From: JBCBEX01 sp038528235 | Lineage (GTDB): Bacteria; Bacteroidota; Rhodothermia; Rhodothermales; Rubricoccaceae | NCBI GenBank assembly: GCA_038528235.1 | Contig: JBCBEX010000095.1 | Location: 1-15,832 of the forward strand | Reading direction: 5' to 3' | DNA length: 15,832 nt | Shown: positions 1 through 7,092 of the stretch, in pieces | Layout: every line of letters starts with the position of its first letter | How positions within the stretch are numbered: position 1 is the first letter of the stretch | Program-made: the position numbers and the translations under genes | The notes under the pieces: generated by a model | Database searches by the model: none | What the model was told of the DNA's origin: nothing | The model's input: only the letters and a program-made list of their open reading frames with translations

Positions 1-2582
1 CCCGTGAAGGGATTGGTCTCGTAGCCGACGAACTCGACGGGCGTGTAGCGCTGGCCGCTGCGGAACGTGCCCGAGAGGAACGCGCGGAAGCGGTTGAGGC
101 CGGGCACGCCGAAGAGCGGGTTCGCCTCGTCGTAGCGGTAGGTCACGCTGCCCTTGAGGTCGATCGGGCGGTCCCAGGCGAGCGGCGTCTCGACGGTGTT
201 GTCGACGTTGCCCTGCTGGAGAAACTGCTGGAGGGCGTCGTTGTTGGTCGAGGAGAGGCCGGTGGCGCGGCTGTAGGCGGCGTTGATCTGGCCGGTGAAG
301 CGGCGGCCGATGCGCTTGGTGTAGCTCGCTTCGAGGCCGCGCACGCGGGCGAAGTCACCGTTGATGCGCAGCGCGCGCGTCGTCTGGCGGCCCGTCTGAT
401 CCTGAATCTCGATGTCCTGGACGGTGATGAAGTCGTACTTGTCGCGCCAGAAGGCCGTCACCGTGAGCGCGTCGTTGGAGGTGATCTGGTTGCGGACGCC
501 GAGCTCGTAGGAGATGTCCACCTCGGGATTGAGGTTCGGGTTGCCGAGGTCGGCGAAGAACGAGCGGTCCTGGTAGACGGGGTTGAGGCCGGCGTAGAGG
601 AACGTCGGGTGCGGCAGACGGGTCGAGCGGCCGTAGTTGAAGAACAGCACCTGGTTTTCGCGGACGGGGAAGCTCACGCGCACCTTCGGCAGCAGGCGCG
701 TCTTCCAGCGCGTGCCGAGGAAGCCGAACGTCTCGCTCTCGTAGGACCGCGCGACTTCCTCCAAGATGGGCAGGCGGATGCGGTCGCTGACGTCCTCGCC
801 CGCGTCCTCGGCGTCGTAGAACGCAACGGCGTCGTCCACCAGGTCGTCCACGAAGCCGCCCGGCGCCCAGAACTCCCAGCGGAGTCCCACATTGGCGATG
901 AGGCCGCGGTAGCGGAACTGGTTCTCGGCATAGAACGCCGTCTGGCGCGGCTTCACCCGCCACACGTCGCTCGACTCGCCGAGGCGGTTGGTCTGCGTCG
1001 TCGTACCGTCGCCGAGCGTGATCGGGGCGCCGATCCACGGGCGCTCGATGTCGATCCACTGGTAGTCGTTGAACTTGACCTCGAAGCCGGTCGAGATCTG
1101 GTAGCCGCGGTTGGCCGTGAAGCGGCTGAAGGCGCCCTTGACGGTGACTTCCTCCGCGAAGTGATCGTGCCAGCGCGTGGCGATGCCGCCGTTGTTGATG
1201 AGCCCCGGCCCCGGCAGCACGAAGATAGGCGTGCCCGGCGGGATGTTCTCCGGGTCGACGCCGCCGGGGAGAAAGAGGTCGCCGGGGTAGTCGACGATGC
1301 TCTCGGGGTCGAGTTCGGAGTCGACGTTTTCGGGGCGCCAGTCGCGGCCGTTGGCGTCGGCGCGGAGGCGCGTGAAGAGGCGCGAGACCTGGAGTTCGTA
1401 GTAGGCCTGCGAGCCAATCACGTGGCTCCAGCGCAGCGTCGAGAGGTTGCTGTCGTGGGCGTAGGAGTTGGCGAGGTCGGGCTGCAGCGCGAAGCCGTAC
1501 TGGAAGCCGGGGCGCACAGCGGCGTCGTTGCCCGTGACGCGGAGCATGTTCTCGTTCTGGTTCACCGTCAGCGAGCGCGAGTAGCTACCGGTGAGCTTCA
1601 TGCCGGGGCGCGGGAGGAAGGTCAGCTTCGCGACGCCGTTCCAGCGGTTGTCGGTGCGCGGCATCCAGAAGTCGCTCCCGACGATGCTGTTGCGGACCTG
1701 GTCAGGGTCCGAGGTGAAACGGTAGAACTCGTCCGAGACCTGGGCCTGGGCGCTCACGAAGAAGCGGAGCTTGCCAGGCAGGATCGGCCCCGAGAGCGAC
1801 GCCTCGAACGTCTCCTCCATGAAGGTGCTCTCCCAGTCCTGGTTGAAGCCGAGGTTGTCGCGCTTGTGGCTGAGCGTGCCTCGGAACTCGTCGGTGCCCT
1901 CCTGAAGCGCAACGGCCACCACGCCCGAGGTCACGTCGCCCACGTCGGCACCGACGCCGCCGGTCGTGACTTCGACTTCGGAGAAGGCGTTCGTGCCGAG
2001 ATCGAGTCCGAAGCCGGTGCCCGCGAGCGGGTCTTTCGCCGAGACGCCGTCCACGAGGAACGCCGTCTCGTCAGCGCGTCCGCCGCGGATGTAGAGGCCC
2101 GTGGGATCGCTCACGACGCCGGCCTGGCTAGCCACGACCTCCGTGACTTCGCGCACGGGGGCCGCCTCCATCTGGTCGCGCGAGATCGTGAAGGTGCTCG
2201 ACGACTCCTCGACGTCTACGAGGGGCGCGTCGCCCACGATCACGACCTCGTTCTCTGTCGAGAGCACCGCCTCGCCAATCTCGATGTCGAGCCGCGTCGT
2301 CTCGCCGTTGTTCACGCGGATGCCGGTGAACTGCTTCGTCTCGTAGCCGACGAAGCTGACCTGGATGGTGTACTCGCCCGCACGAATGCTCGGGATGACG
2401 TAGTTGCCGTCGAAGTCGGTCGCCGAGCCGAACTGCGTGCCGAGGATGAACACGTTCACGCCGGGCAGCGTCTCGCTGGTGTTGGCGTCGGTGACCGTCC
2501 CAGCAATGCGGCCCTGGGCGAAGACCGTGGAGGTGACGCTGAGGAGGCCGAACAGGGCCAGCGCCGAGAACACCCGAAGCAT
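1..2582 (-). CDS. TonB-dependent receptor with N-terminal carboxypeptidase-regulatory domain (3' end cut by window)
   Basis: Outer-membrane, TonB-energised importer of an unknown substrate. The reading frame is open from the ATG at 2582 to the left edge: 860 codons are visible and the C-terminus, with the last barrel strands, is missing. Residues 1-23 form a signal peptide (MLRVFSALALFGLLS..., cleavage after VFAQ). Residues about 24-110 are a CarboxypepD_reg-like beta-sandwich (GTVTDANTSETLPGVNV; SFVGYE). A plug domain follows (about 130-240; LYIRGGRADETAFLVDGV), then a long beta-barrel rich in aromatic and polar residues, including the typical YGRSTRLPHP and NLNPEVDISYELG strand motifs. The frame also stays open to an ATG at 2711, but that extension has no signal peptide, so 2582 is preferred. 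The lipoprotein gene lies 135 bp upstream on the same strand, so the two may act or be expressed together. Family certain; substrate not predictable. Confidence 0.93.
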   Translation of the reverse strand, partial: MLRVFSALALFGLLSVTSTVFAQGRIAGTVTDANTSETLPGVNVFILGTQFGSATDFDGNYVIPSIRAGEYTIQVSFVGYETKQFTGIRVNNGETTRLDIEIGEAVLSTENEVVIVGDAPLVDVEESSSTFTISRDQMEAAPVREVTEVVASQAGVVSDPTGLYIRGGRADETAFLVDGVSAKDPLAGTGFGLDLGTNAFSEVEVTTGGVGADVGDVTSGVVAVALQEGTDEFRGTLSHKRDNLGFNQDWESTFMEETFEASLSGPILPGKLRFFVSAQAQVSDEFYRFTSDPDQVRNSIVGSDFWMPRTDNRWNGVAKLTFLPRPGMKLTGSYSRSLTVNQNENMLRVTGNDAAVRPGFQYGFALQPDLANSYAHDSNLSTLRWSHVIGSQAYYELQVSRLFTRLRADANGRDWRPENVDSELDPESIVDYPGDLFLPGGVDPENIPPGTPIFVLPGPGLINNGGIATRWHDHFAEEVTVKGAFSRFTANRGYQISTGFEVKFNDYQWIDIERPWIGAPITLGDGTTTQTNRLGESSDVWRVKPRQTAFYAENQFRYRGLIANVGLRWEFWAPGGFVDDLVDDAVAFYDAEDAGEDVSDRIRLPILEEVARSYESETFGFLGTRWKTRLLPKVRVSFPVRENQVLFFNYGRSTRLPHPTFLYAGLNPVYQDRSFFADLGNPNLNPEVDISYELGVRNQITSNDALTVTAFWRDKYDFITVQDIEIQDQTGRQTTRALRINGDFARVRGLEASYTKRIGRRFTGQINAAYSRATGLSSTNNDALQQFLQQGNVDNTVETPLAWDRPIDLKGSVTYRYDEANPLFGVPGLNRFRAFLSGTFRSGQRYTPVEFVGYETNPFT

Positions 2583-2597
2583 CGAGGTCTGTGTTAC

Positions 2598-2652
2598 GTG
2601 TTGCGTGGTGCGTGTTTTGGCATCCGTACGCGCAGCACGCGACACGCAACAC
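2598..2652. repeat. imperfect inverted repeat in the lipoprotein-receptor gap
   Basis: The arms GTGTTGCGTG (2598-2607) and CACGCAACAC (2643-2652) are perfect 10-bp complements. An inner pair, GCGTG (2610-2614) and CACGC (2636-2640), extends the stem. In minus-strand RNA it would form a hairpin about 16 nt before the receptor start. No T-run follows, so it is not a convincing terminator. It could be an mRNA-stabilising or translation-modulating hairpin, or a copy of a dispersed genomic palindrome. Confidence 0.5.
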
Positions 2653-2717
2653 AAAGCAGAGAAGGCACGCACGGAGCGACGTAGGTTGGTGGTGGCGGAC
2701 GAGCGGGACATGGCGCC

Positions 2718-4514
2718 TTACCGCGGGAATTCGAGGCCGTCGAGGATGAGGTTGATGGCGTCGCAGAGCGTTTCCGGCTCAGCGGCCCCACTGAAGTCTT
2801 CGACCGTGCAGTAGGTCAGCGGATCGTCCCCGTCGCCAGCGTCGAGCGGGGCGAGGACGGGGACGCCCGTGCTCGTAGAGACGACTTCCAGGCCGAAGAG
2901 TGCCACGCGGGCGTCCTGGCTCATCGCCACCGACGTGAACGGCCCGTCGAAGCTGCCGCCGCCCGGCGCGAAGAACGGGGTGTCGTAGAGCGGGATGTCG
3001 CTGCCGCCGACCTGGAAGGGTACCGTGTTGGTGAGCGTTCGCGTCACCTCCAGCGGCGGAAGCGGGCGACCTAGCCCCGGTACGTTGTCGCGGATGGTGA
3101 GCGGGTCGCGCCGCACGCGCAGCGTCACGCCCGTAACCAGGGCGTCGAGCGGGAGCACGTTGATGGCGGCGTTGCCGTCGTTGAGCGTTGGGTCGGCGGC
3201 GAGCGGCTGCGTCACCGGCGTCTGCACGAAGAGGCGGCCGCCGTTGGTGAAGAAGAGGTCCATCACCGAGGCTGCGGGCGGGAGATTGTTGCCGATGGGC
3301 GAGTTCGTCGCGGCGTTCGTGACCCAGTAGATCCGGTCCCACTGCGCGAGCGTCTGCCGCAGCGTCGGGTCGACCGGCGCAGGCAGCGCTGCCGAAAAGT
3401 CAGCGGCGTCGGAGCGGAGGATCGTCTCGGAGAGGTCCCACTCGTCCCACGCGACGGCGTCGCCCGTCAGGCCGAGGCGGTCCCGAAGCACCGCGCGGTG
3501 GAAGTCCATCACCGTCTCGTCGTTGGTCGTGGGGAGGTTGGCCGAGCGGTAGTCGTTGACGAGGAGCAGGTCGCTCGTGATCGGCTGCACGAAGATCGAC
3601 GGGAAGATCGTGGGCGTCGCGTCGTCGCCGTCGTCGATGGGCTCTGGGTAGCGGATCAGCGGCGAGGTTGCGCCCGCGTCGTCCACGGACCGGATGAAGA
3701 AGACGTTGTCCCCGCCCACTTCCAAGCCGGGCAGCGTCAGCGCGGTTCGCTGGAAGCCACGCCCCAGGTAGATCTCGGCGTTGGTCACGCCCGCCTCCGG
3801 GGCCTGCGCCACGAGCGTGATGAACGTCGCGTCGGCCGGGAGTTGTACGAAGGTCGTGCTGTCGTTGAGGCTCACCTCGATAGCCGCGAGGTTGCTCTCA
3901 CCGTCGGGGTCGCCTGCGGTCCAGCCGAATGAGAGCAGCGGGAAGGTGGTGTCGGGCGGCACGTCGGAGGTGCTGAGCCGCAGCGTCGGGTCGGAGTTCC
4001 GGATCGGGAAGACGGTGCGGGCCGGGCTCGGGTCGCGCACGCCCTCGTTGTCGATAGCGCGGACCTCCAGCGCTACGTCGGCCTGGGCCTCGCCGAACGG
4101 GATCGGGAGCAGCACGAGCGAGTCGGTGCGCTCGGTGAAGCGCCAGCCCTCTTCATCGCCGAGGGGCTCGCTGAGCGCGAAGAAACGCAGCTCGTAGCCG
4201 TCCACGAAGCCGTCGGGATCGGTGCCGGTCCAGGCGATCGGGACGGTGCTCGTGAGCCGCAGCGTGTCGCGGAAGAGCACGGTGCCGTCGTCCCCCACGA
4301 TCAGCGTGTCGCTGCCGATGAAGATGGAGTCGCCGGGTGTGCCCGTGAACGTCTCCTCAAAGGCGAGCGGGCCGCGCAGGTCGTCGGAGCGGACGGCGAG
4401 GTCGGTCTCGGGCGGCTGGTTGCCGAGGAAATCGCCCTCGAAGCCCGTGTCGCAGGCCGCGAGCGCGAGGAGCGCGGCAAACACCAGAGCCACGACGACT
4501 CCCCCCGTCCTCAT
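2718..4514 (-). CDS. surface lipoprotein with fibronectin-III-like repeats, function unknown
   Basis: 598 residues. The start at 4514 is chosen because it gives a clean lipoprotein signal peptide (MRTGGVVVALVFAALLALAAC) with a lipobox LAAC and acylated Cys21, and because AAAGGGAG lies just before it. The open frame continues 49 codons upstream to 4661, but that part translates a palindromic repeat. The mature N-terminus is acidic. Residues about 30-270 contain two FN3-like beta-sandwich stretches marked by paired WTGTDPDG and WTAGDPDG turns. Residues about 285-400 (LLLVNDYRSAN; WDRIYWVTNAA; LFFTNGGRLFVQTP) alternate strands and helices like a Rossmann or GATase-like fold. The C-terminal part has a probable disulfide (TYC...ETLC). 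It lies between a T9SS cargo gene and the TonB receptor on the same strand, suggesting an outer-membrane-anchored partner. This is a hypothetical family; no enzymatic motif was recognised. Confidence 0.85.
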   Translation of the reverse strand: MRTGGVVVALVFAALLALAACDTGFEGDFLGNQPPETDLAVRSDDLRGPLAFEETFTGTPGDSIFIGSDTLIVGDDGTVLFRDTLRLTSTVPIAWTGTDPDGFVDGYELRFFALSEPLGDEEGWRFTERTDSLVLLPIPFGEAQADVALEVRAIDNEGVRDPSPARTVFPIRNSDPTLRLSTSDVPPDTTFPLLSFGWTAGDPDGESNLAAIEVSLNDSTTFVQLPADATFITLVAQAPEAGVTNAEIYLGRGFQRTALTLPGLEVGGDNVFFIRSVDDAGATSPLIRYPEPIDDGDDATPTIFPSIFVQPITSDLLLVNDYRSANLPTTNDETVMDFHRAVLRDRLGLTGDAVAWDEWDLSETILRSDAADFSAALPAPVDPTLRQTLAQWDRIYWVTNAATNSPIGNNLPPAASVMDLFFTNGGRLFVQTPVTQPLAADPTLNDGNAAINVLPLDALVTGVTLRVRRDPLTIRDNVPGLGRPLPPLEVTRTLTNTVPFQVGGSDIPLYDTPFFAPGGGSFDGPFTSVAMSQDARVALFGLEVVSTSTGVPVLAPLDAGDGDDPLTYCTVEDFSGAAEPETLCDAINLILDGLEFPR

Positions 4515-4517
4515 CGA

Positions 4518-4525
4518 CTCCCTTT
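4518..4525 (-). promoter_or_regulatory. Shine-Dalgarno-like site deciding the lipoprotein start
   Basis: On the minus strand AAAGGGAG is followed by TCG and the ATG at 4514. This is one of few clear SD-like sites in the window. It supports the internal start that also yields the lipobox. Confidence 0.55.
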
Positions 4526-4540
4526 GGTCGCTCTTCGGAC

Positions 4541-4609
4541 TGTCCCCCTCACCCGTGAGGGGGACAGCTTGACCACCGCCCTGCCACCTCGTCGGGGGGT
4601 GCGTCAAGC
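4541..4609. repeat. two adjoining stem-loops, candidate dispersed palindromic element
   Basis: Stem 1 is TGTCCCCCTCAC (4541-4552) with GTGAGGGGGACA (4555-4566), a perfect 12-bp inverted repeat around 2 nt. Stem 2 starts at the next base: GCTTGAC (4567-4573) pairs with GTCAAGC (4603-4609), extended across a one-base bulge by CACC/GGTG. Both lie in the leader of the lipoprotein gene, 27 to 95 nt upstream of its start. No T-run follows stem 1 on either strand, so termination is unlikely. The compact double-palindrome layout resembles REP-type dispersed elements. Copies elsewhere in the genome cannot be checked here. Confidence 0.55.
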
Positions 4610-4689
4610 GGGGGGAGCCATCAGGCTGCCGAGCGGCCGAAGCAGATGAGGAGTAGCGCACGGAACGCGGGAAGGCGGGCGAAGGGAAT

Positions 4690-4727
4690 CGAAAAGACCC
4701 ACGCGGTCCGGTCAGAAACCGCGCGGG
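4690..4727 (-). terminator. intrinsic terminator of the two T9SS cargo genes
   Basis: Read on the minus strand, CCCGCGCGGT (4727-4718) pairs with ACCGCGTGGG (4707-4698). This gives a 10-bp stem with one G-U pair and a 10-nt loop, followed directly by TCTTTTCG (4697-4690). It begins 33 nt after the stop of the gene ending at 4761. It separates the cargo gene pair from the lipoprotein gene. Confidence 0.75.
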
Positions 4728-4760
4728 AGGGGTTCGGGAGCAGGCGTCAGCCTGCGGGGC

Positions 4761-7004
4761 TTAGCGCGCGAGGATGAGCTTGCCCGTCTCGACGCGGTCC
4801 GCCGCAGCGAGGCGGTAGACGTAGACGCCCGGCGCGAGGTCGCTCGCGTCGAAGCGCACGCGCTGCTCGCCGGTCTGGACGGCGTCGACGAGGAGCGCCA
4901 CGCGGCGGCCCGTCACGTCGTAGACGGCGAGCTGCACGTCGGTGGCGGCGTCGAGCGTGTAGACGAACGTCGCGGCGTCGGTGGTCGGGTTCGGGTAAGC
5001 CTCGATGAGGCGGCTACCCTGCACGAGGTCGTCCTCGCCAGCGACGGCCATGCCCACGTCCGCGGCGTCGGTCGGGATGAGCTTGAAGTTGCCGAAGCTG
5101 AAGTAGAGGAAGCCCTGCACGAAGTCGCGCTGCTGGCCAACCGTAAGGTTGTTGATGTTATAGTCCGTCTCGAAGGCCTCGGCGAGGTCGTCGACGCGGA
5201 GCTCTTCGGCCTCGGTGCCGGTCGTGAACTGCCACTCGCCGAAGCCGTCGTCGGTGTCGTCGCCGTCGGCGTTGACATCCGTGATCGTGACGCTCTCGAA
5301 GCGGAGGAGCATGCTCTCGAACTTCTCGGCGTCGTCCGGATTGGCGATCGAGCCGCTCGGGATCGTGAAGTAGCCGTAGGCCCCGGCTCCCGCGTTGGTC
5401 ACCGTGTAGGTGAGGTTTTCGAGGCGGGTGAAGCCGAAGTTCTCGTTGATGTTCGCCTCGGTGATCGTGATCTCGTCACCGACCTGCACGGCCGCGGCGA
5501 TGTCCACGAAGGCTGCGATGCCGGTGAACTGGCCGAAGTTGGGGTCCTCCTGGAGGATGAGCGTACGGTTGCCCGCGTCGTCCACGAAGTCGTCGTTGAC
5601 GATGGCGACGATGTTCATCGCGACCGCGTCGATGTCGCCGACGGGGCTATCGCCCTCGCCGCCGTTGGCCGTCTCCTGGATCTGCGTGATCGAGGTGAGC
5701 GGGCCGTCGAAGACGCGGTAGGAGGTGGTCGCGAAGGCATTGATGCCGTTCGAGTCGGTCACCGTGTAGGTGAGGTTGACGAACTCCCCAGCCGAGGCGA
5801 AGGGCGGGATCGTGCCGGTGAAGGTGCCGTCGCCGTCGCCGTCTTCGAGCGTGACCGCGCCGCCACCGCTCGGGCTGCCGTAGTTGACCACCACCGCGGC
5901 GATGGTGGCGTCGCCGTTAGCCTGTACCGAGGCTTCGACGGGGAACGGGTCGTTCGGCGAGAGGATGCCCTCCGGACCTGCCGTGAAGAAGTTGATGGTC
6001 GGCGGGGCGCCCGTGATCTCGAGGTCCTCGGGGAGGATCGGGTTGATCACGAAGTTGGCCGCGTCGGGCGTGGCGTAGTCGAACGCGCCGTCGTCACCCT
6101 GGTAGATCAGGAACCCCTGCAGGTTGGCGAAGCCGGTCGCCGGGACGTTGAATGGACCGTCGGTGACACACTCCGGCGTAGTGCCCGCCGGGAAGTAGTC
6201 TGCCTGGCGGTCGTTGCGGTAGCACACGGAGACGTCGTACTGGTTGATGAACGGTGCGTCGCCGCTTGCGCCTGCGAAGAGCACGTCGGGGCGGTTGGCG
6301 TCCGGGACGCCCTGCACGATCTGGATGCCCTCCATGCGGACGTAGTTGCCGACGAAGGCCGTGTAGTTGTTCCAGTTGATCTGGGTCTCGGCACCCGCCG
6401 GGGCACCCGCGACCGTGGTGTGGAGGTCGCCGATGGAGATGCCGATGGGTGCGAGGCGCGGGTCGTCGAGCGCGATCGGGTCGTCGTCGGTGAGCTGGAT
6501 GGCGTTGGCGTCGACCGGGTTGATCTGCATCGAGTAGCCGCCGGTGCCCGTGAACGGAGCGACAACGCCGCAGATGGTGACGATGTCGCCCACGAAGAAC
6601 TGCGCCGAGAGGCCGGAGCCGGTGTTGTCGACGATCTGCGCACCGTAGCCCTGCGGGCCCTCGTCGAACGCCGTCACGTCACGGACGAAGTAGTGCACGC
6701 GGTTCGGGATGCCGGCGTCGTTGGTGCTGGCGAGGCCCGAGAGCTTGGGGTCGCTCAGGATGACCGCCGTGAACTCGATCGTCTCGCCGACGAGGTCGTT
6801 CGCGAGCAGGTCTTGGATCTGGCTGGTTTCGAGGTTCGCCCCACCCCCGTTGAGCGCGGCGAGGCTCCCGTCGGGCAGGGTGTTAACGTCGAGAAGGGTG
6901 ACGCGCTGGAAGTCGGTGCCTTCGGTGCCGGAGCAAACCTGCTGGGCCGAGGCCGCAGGCAGACCGAGCACGAACGCAAGCGCGAGCGTAGCAAGAAGTC
7001 GCAT
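4761..7004 (-). CDS. secreted T9SS type A cargo protein with OB-fold-like segments
   Basis: 747 residues from the ATG at 7004, chosen because it begins a good signal peptide (MRLLATLALAFVLGLPAASA, then QQVC). The frame is open 22 codons further upstream without signal features. Residues about 30-170 and about 435-660 resemble the OB-fold/DUF5689-type segments found in secreted Bacteroidota proteins (GDIVTICGVVAPF; VQVGDEITIT). Between them lies an Ig-like module (ASVQANGDATIAAVVVNYG; LTYTVTDSNG). DVNADGDDTDDGFGEW is an acidic, possibly Ca-binding loop. Residues about 670-747 are a T9SS type A sorting domain: EAYPNPTTDAATF, VYDVTGRRVALL, LAPGVYVYRL, ending TGKLILAR. The protein should cross the outer membrane by the Por system and be attached or released. 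It lies 88 bp after the preceding cargo gene and is probably cotranscribed. No catalytic motif was recognised; a nuclease-associated role is possible but unproven. Confidence 0.85.
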   Translation of the reverse strand: MRLLATLALAFVLGLPAASAQQVCSGTEGTDFQRVTLLDVNTLPDGSLAALNGGGANLETSQIQDLLANDLVGETIEFTAVILSDPKLSGLASTNDAGIPNRVHYFVRDVTAFDEGPQGYGAQIVDNTGSGLSAQFFVGDIVTICGVVAPFTGTGGYSMQINPVDANAIQLTDDDPIALDDPRLAPIGISIGDLHTTVAGAPAGAETQINWNNYTAFVGNYVRMEGIQIVQGVPDANRPDVLFAGASGDAPFINQYDVSVCYRNDRQADYFPAGTTPECVTDGPFNVPATGFANLQGFLIYQGDDGAFDYATPDAANFVINPILPEDLEITGAPPTINFFTAGPEGILSPNDPFPVEASVQANGDATIAAVVVNYGSPSGGGAVTLEDGDGDGTFTGTIPPFASAGEFVNLTYTVTDSNGINAFATTSYRVFDGPLTSITQIQETANGGEGDSPVGDIDAVAMNIVAIVNDDFVDDAGNRTLILQEDPNFGQFTGIAAFVDIAAAVQVGDEITITEANINENFGFTRLENLTYTVTNAGAGAYGYFTIPSGSIANPDDAEKFESMLLRFESVTITDVNADGDDTDDGFGEWQFTTGTEAEELRVDDLAEAFETDYNINNLTVGQQRDFVQGFLYFSFGNFKLIPTDAADVGMAVAGEDDLVQGSRLIEAYPNPTTDAATFVYTLDAATDVQLAVYDVTGRRVALLVDAVQTGEQRVRFDASDLAPGVYVYRLAAADRVETGKLILAR

Positions 7005-7092
7005 GGTGTGTGAGGTGTTGTTGGTGGAGCAGTGTTGCGGAGTTGTGGGAGCCGAGGTCGTGGGCGGCACTGCATCACCGCCGCACAGTTCC

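Noticed and set aside
609..2684. A 691-codon open frame on the plus strand
   Set aside because: It lies antisense to the TonB receptor, whose own frame has a signal peptide, plug and barrel motifs. The plus-strand product is Arg/Val/Glu-rich low complexity, a usual shadow in high-GC DNA.
4541..4566. Second terminator for the T9SS cargo unit
   Set aside because: The stem is strong but has no T-run on either side; the better terminator is at 4690-4727.
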